From assembly GCA_947175325.1 (NCBI GenBank), contig CAMWME010000002.1:152679-216678 (forward strand): a DNA stretch of 64,000 bases. The letters are read 5' to 3'. How positions within the stretch are numbered: position 1 is the first letter of the stretch; the number at the start of each line of letters is the position of its first letter. The notes under the pieces are model-generated. The model saw nothing but the letters and a program-made list of their open reading frames with translations. It had not been told where the DNA came from and did no database searches. Below, piece after piece: positions 61,368-64,000 of the stretch. The position numbers and the translations under genes are program-made. This stretch comes from an uncultured Clostridia bacterium. GTDB lineage: Bacteria > Bacillota > Clostridia > Christensenellales > Borkfalkiaceae.

Positions 61368-64000
61368 ATGAAAAAAGCAAGAAAAGGTAAAGTAGGTATA
61401 ATTATTGCACTTGCCGCGGCGATATCGTGCAGCTCTGCAATAGCAATTGCACAGCTTTGTTCAAAAGATTTCGGCGTTACGGAAACGGCTTATGCGGACG
61501 CGTCTTCGGGCGTGGCAACGCAAGCTTTAACCGCAGAGGAAACGGCTTCTCTGTGGAATTCTGCCGTGCAAAAAAGTATCAAGACGGGTAATGCTGTAAC
61601 CGTCACGCTCGAAAACGACTGGACGGCGGCGGCAGACACTACGTACACAAAATCATTCGGTACGGGCGTCGGCTTCGACAGCGGCAGAATTTACGTTCCC
61701 GCGAGCGCGAAGATAGTCCTTGACCTTAACGGTAACACGATAAACCGTAACCTTACCTCGGCTATTGCAAACGGCGAAGTAATCTACGTTGACGGCGGTT
61801 CGCTTGAAATTACCGACTCATCCGTTAACGACGGCGTCGGCACTATTACCGGCGGTAAAAATACCGGCAACGGAGGCGGTATTTACGTTAATAACGGCGG
61901 TACTTTAACGCTGAGCAAAGGTTTAATATCTAACAACGTTGCAACCAGCGGCGGCGGCGTGTATAACGATACGGATTCAACGTTCACAATGAACGGCGGC
62001 GAAATCAGCGGCAACTTGGCAAACGGTGCCGGCGGTGGCGGTGTGTACGGTTACAGCGGCACATTCAATATGGACGGCGGTACAGTTTCTAACAACGCGT
62101 CAACGAATAATGGCGGTGGCGTGTACGGTTCCGGTACTAGCAGCAATAAATTTATCTTTACAATGACTGGCGGTAAGATAACCGAAAATGTGGCAACTAA
62201 CGCCAATGCAAGTCGCGGCGGCGGTGGTGTAATTTTAGATTCTTATTGCACTTTCACTATGAACGGCGGGGAAATCAGCAACAATACGTCGGGTTATACT
62301 GGGGGCGGCGTGAGAGTTTATACTGATAGCACCTTCACGATGAGCGGCTCGGCAAAGATAAGCGGCAACACGGCAGTCTACGGCGGTGGTGTATACGTTT
62401 ATTGCGGCACGTTCAATATGGACGGTGGAGAAATCAGCGGCAATACGTCAGCAAACGGCGGCGGTGTGGACGGTTACGGCACTAGCAGCAATTACTTTAT
62501 CTTTACGATGACTGGCGGCAAGATAACTGATAATGAGGTAACTGCTACAAGTAGCGGTGGCGGCGGTGTAAGGTTGAGTAATTATAGCACGTTCACAATG
62601 GAAGGCGGCAAAATTTCCGGCAATACGTCGGCGGGTAACGGCGGCGGTCTATATTCCAATAATACTTCTTACAACAAGTTTATAATGAACGGTGGGGAAA
62701 TCAGCGGCAACACGGCAGTCTACGGCGGTGGCGTGTACGCCTACGGAACCAGCAGCTCTCCCTTTACGTTTACAATGACTGGCGGCAAGATAACCGGCAA
62801 TACTACAACCACAAGCGCCGGCGGCGGTGTATACGTAGGTAATTATAGCATGTTCACGATGAGCGGCTCGGCAGAGATAAGCGGCAACACGGCGGCGACT
62901 TCCGGCGGCGGTTTGTACTTTTCTGGTTATGCCACAACGGTCACAATGAACGGCGGTGAAATTTCCGGCAATACTGCAAAGAATGGCGGTGGCGGCGTTA
63001 GCAGTTCCGGGTCCAGTAGCTCTCCCGCTACCTTTACAATGACGGGCGGCAAGATAACCGGCAATTCTACGACCATGGCGAATGGCGGTAATACCACTTA
63101 CTACGGCGGCGGTGGCGTACTTATAGGTAATTATATTACGTTCACAATGGAAGGCGGCGAAATCAGCAACAACACCTCAGCCAGTTACGGCGGCGGCGTA
63201 AGCGCTTATAATACGTATTCTGCAAAATTTATAATGGAAGGCGGCGAAATTTCCAGCAATACCGCAACGAATTCAGGCGGCGGCGTTTACGGTCACGGGT
63301 ACGGCAGCAGTTATACCTTTAACTTTACGATGACCGGCGGCAAGATAACCGGCAACAAGACGACATCGACGAGTACCAGTTACTACGGCGGCGGTGTGTG
63401 CGTAGGTTCTTATAGCACCTTCACTATGGAAGACGGAGAAATTTCCGATAACACGACGGCGGGTAACGGCGGCGGTGTGTACTGTAACGGGTACAGCAGT
63501 AGCTATCCAAATACCTTTAAAATGACGGGCGGCAAGATAACCGGCAACACCACATCGTCTAACGGCGGCGGTTTATATTTAAATTCTTATAGCACCTCCA
63601 CAATGGAAGACGGAGAAATTTCCGGCAACACCTCAGCTGGTAGCGGCGGCGGTGTGTATATCGCCAGCGGCACGTTTGAAATGAGCGGCTCAAAGATAAG
63701 CGGCAACACGGCAGCGACTTACGGCGGCGGTTTGTACTATGGTTCTAGCAATACATTCAAAATGACAGACAGTGAAATCAGCGGCAACACAGCAACCGCC
63801 AATTACGGCGGCGGCGTGTACTATACTTCCAGCTACACGTTCACGATGACAAACTCTAAAATCAACGACAACAAGTCGGGCAGCAGCGGCGGCGGCGTGT
63901 ATTTCAGCAGCAGCCCTACGTTCAATATGACGGACAGTGAAATATGCGGCAACACGGCAGCGACTGCCGGCGGCGGCGTATATGCGAGCAGCAGTTTTAC
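61368..64000 (+). CDS. Second giant beta-helix surface protein (start only; runs off the window)
   Basis: The open frame from ATG 61368 reaches the window end (about 877 codons). The N-terminus has a signal sequence (MKKARKGKVGIIIALAAAIS) and then the same cap module as its neighbour: LWNSAVQKSIKTGNAVTV, DWTAAADTTYTKSFGTGVGF and VPASAKIVLDLNGNTINRN. From about residue 160 it continues with beta-helix units (GGGVYV, MTGGKITGNTT, MNGGEISGNTA), many with Ser/Tyr-rich turns. It shares the start context AGTGAGGTATNAATTATGAA with the first giant gene and is probably its tandem paralog. Codons are strongly biased to GGC and AAC within the repeats. Confidence 0.88.
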   Translation, partial: MKKARKGKVGIIIALAAAISCSSAIAIAQLCSKDFGVTETAYADASSGVATQALTAEETASLWNSAVQKSIKTGNAVTVTLENDWTAAADTTYTKSFGTGVGFDSGRIYVPASAKIVLDLNGNTINRNLTSAIANGEVIYVDGGSLEITDSSVNDGVGTITGGKNTGNGGGIYVNNGGTLTLSKGLISNNVATSGGGVYNDTDSTFTMNGGEISGNLANGAGGGGVYGYSGTFNMDGGTVSNNASTNNGGGVYGSGTSSNKFIFTMTGGKITENVATNANASRGGGGVILDSYCTFTMNGGEISNNTSGYTGGGVRVYTDSTFTMSGSAKISGNTAVYGGGVYVYCGTFNMDGGEISGNTSANGGGVDGYGTSSNYFIFTMTGGKITDNEVTATSSGGGGVRLSNYSTFTMEGGKISGNTSAGNGGGLYSNNTSYNKFIMNGGEISGNTAVYGGGVYAYGTSSSPFTFTMTGGKITGNTTTTSAGGGVYVGNYSMFTMSGSAEISGNTAATSGGGLYFSGYATTVTMNGGEISGNTAKNGGGGVSSSGSSSSPATFTMTGGKITGNSTTMANGGNTTYYGGGGVLIGNYITFTMEGGEISNNTSASYGGGVSAYNTYSAKFIMEGGEISSNTATNSGGGVYGHGYGSSYTFNFTMTGGKITGNKTTSTSTSYYGGGVCVGSYSTFTMEDGEISDNTTAGNGGGVYCNGYSSSYPNTFKMTGGKITGNTTSSNGGGLYLNSYSTSTMEDGEISGNTSAGSGGGVYIASGTFEMSGSKISGNTAATYGGGLYYGSSNTFKMTDSEISGNTATANYGGGVYYTSSYTFTMTNSKINDNKSGSSGGGVYFSSSPTFNMTDSEICGNTAATAGGGVYASSSF

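Overview
The window looks like the replication-origin side of a chromosome from a Gram-positive, anaerobic, probably uncultivated Clostridia-like bacterium. The indications are a Firmicutes-type origin neighbourhood (parS sites, rsmG, dnaN, rpmH-rnpA-yidD-yidC-jag), a YyaC-type spore-associated protein, the decarboxylase-tmk-holB-ricT order known from Bacillus and Clostridia, an anaerobic ribonucleotide reductase (nrdDG), Rex, a 2[4Fe-4S] ferredoxin and GTP-type PEP carboxykinase. A more precise taxonomic placement (for example a gut Christensenellales-type lineage) is only a guess.

Layout. 1-2202: ftsH (leftward, last residues cut off by the window edge). 2203-2842: AT-rich gap with three perfect DnaA boxes and two parS-like sites, the best oriC candidate. 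2843-5129: yyaC, a SLOG protein, rsmG, and a second AT-rich gap. 5130-9503: dnaN, rpmH, rnpA, yidD, yidC, jag (rightward; dnaA is not in the window). 9612-11510: pckA, leftward. 11744-13312: three proteins of unknown role, one a DUF378-like membrane protein. 13504-19528: greA, lysS, Orn/Lys/Arg decarboxylase, tmk, holB, ricT. 19615-25266: ferredoxin, TrmN6-like methyltransferase, M42 peptidase, ABC exporter, rsmI and (leftward) mnmA. 25352-35135: DUF4250 protein, tRNA-like sequence, tRNA-Arg(CCG), a four-gene overlapping cassette (divergent release factor, UvrD-like helicase, coiled-coil protein, membrane beta-helix protein), tcdA, a TtcA-like enzyme and glpK. 35181-37517: small ORF, structured repeat, ATP-grasp ligase, membrane protein, HNH protein. 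37766-43402: nrdD, PH-like membrane protein, nrdG, structured repeat, dut, ROK kinase, rex. 43564-45096: NSS transporter. 45724-61293: one 5189-residue surface protein (beta-helix repeats, Ig/MBG-like modules, C-terminal membrane anchor), followed by the start of a paralog that runs off the right edge.

The main unexplained signals are dispersed DNA/RNA elements. A motif of about 25-40 bp (core ACCCCCATATATGTGCC or ACCCCCACATATGCC, then TAACG or TTTnCG, then a short T-run) occurs at least 15 times between 7.1 and 45.2 kb, in both orientations, both between genes and inside intact genes. Two copies form the 3' end of a 140-nt repeat whose predicted hairpins carry compensatory base changes. In addition, at least five genes have a -10 hexamer exactly 6 nt before the ATG, which predicts leaderless mRNAs. 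Two divergent genes appear to share one palindromic -35 box.

Functionally, most of the window is housekeeping: replication, tRNA and rRNA modification, translation, nucleotide supply and membrane protein insertion. The giant proteins are probably the cell's main surface or adhesion structures. All reading is by eye; no similarity search, folding or profile software was run.
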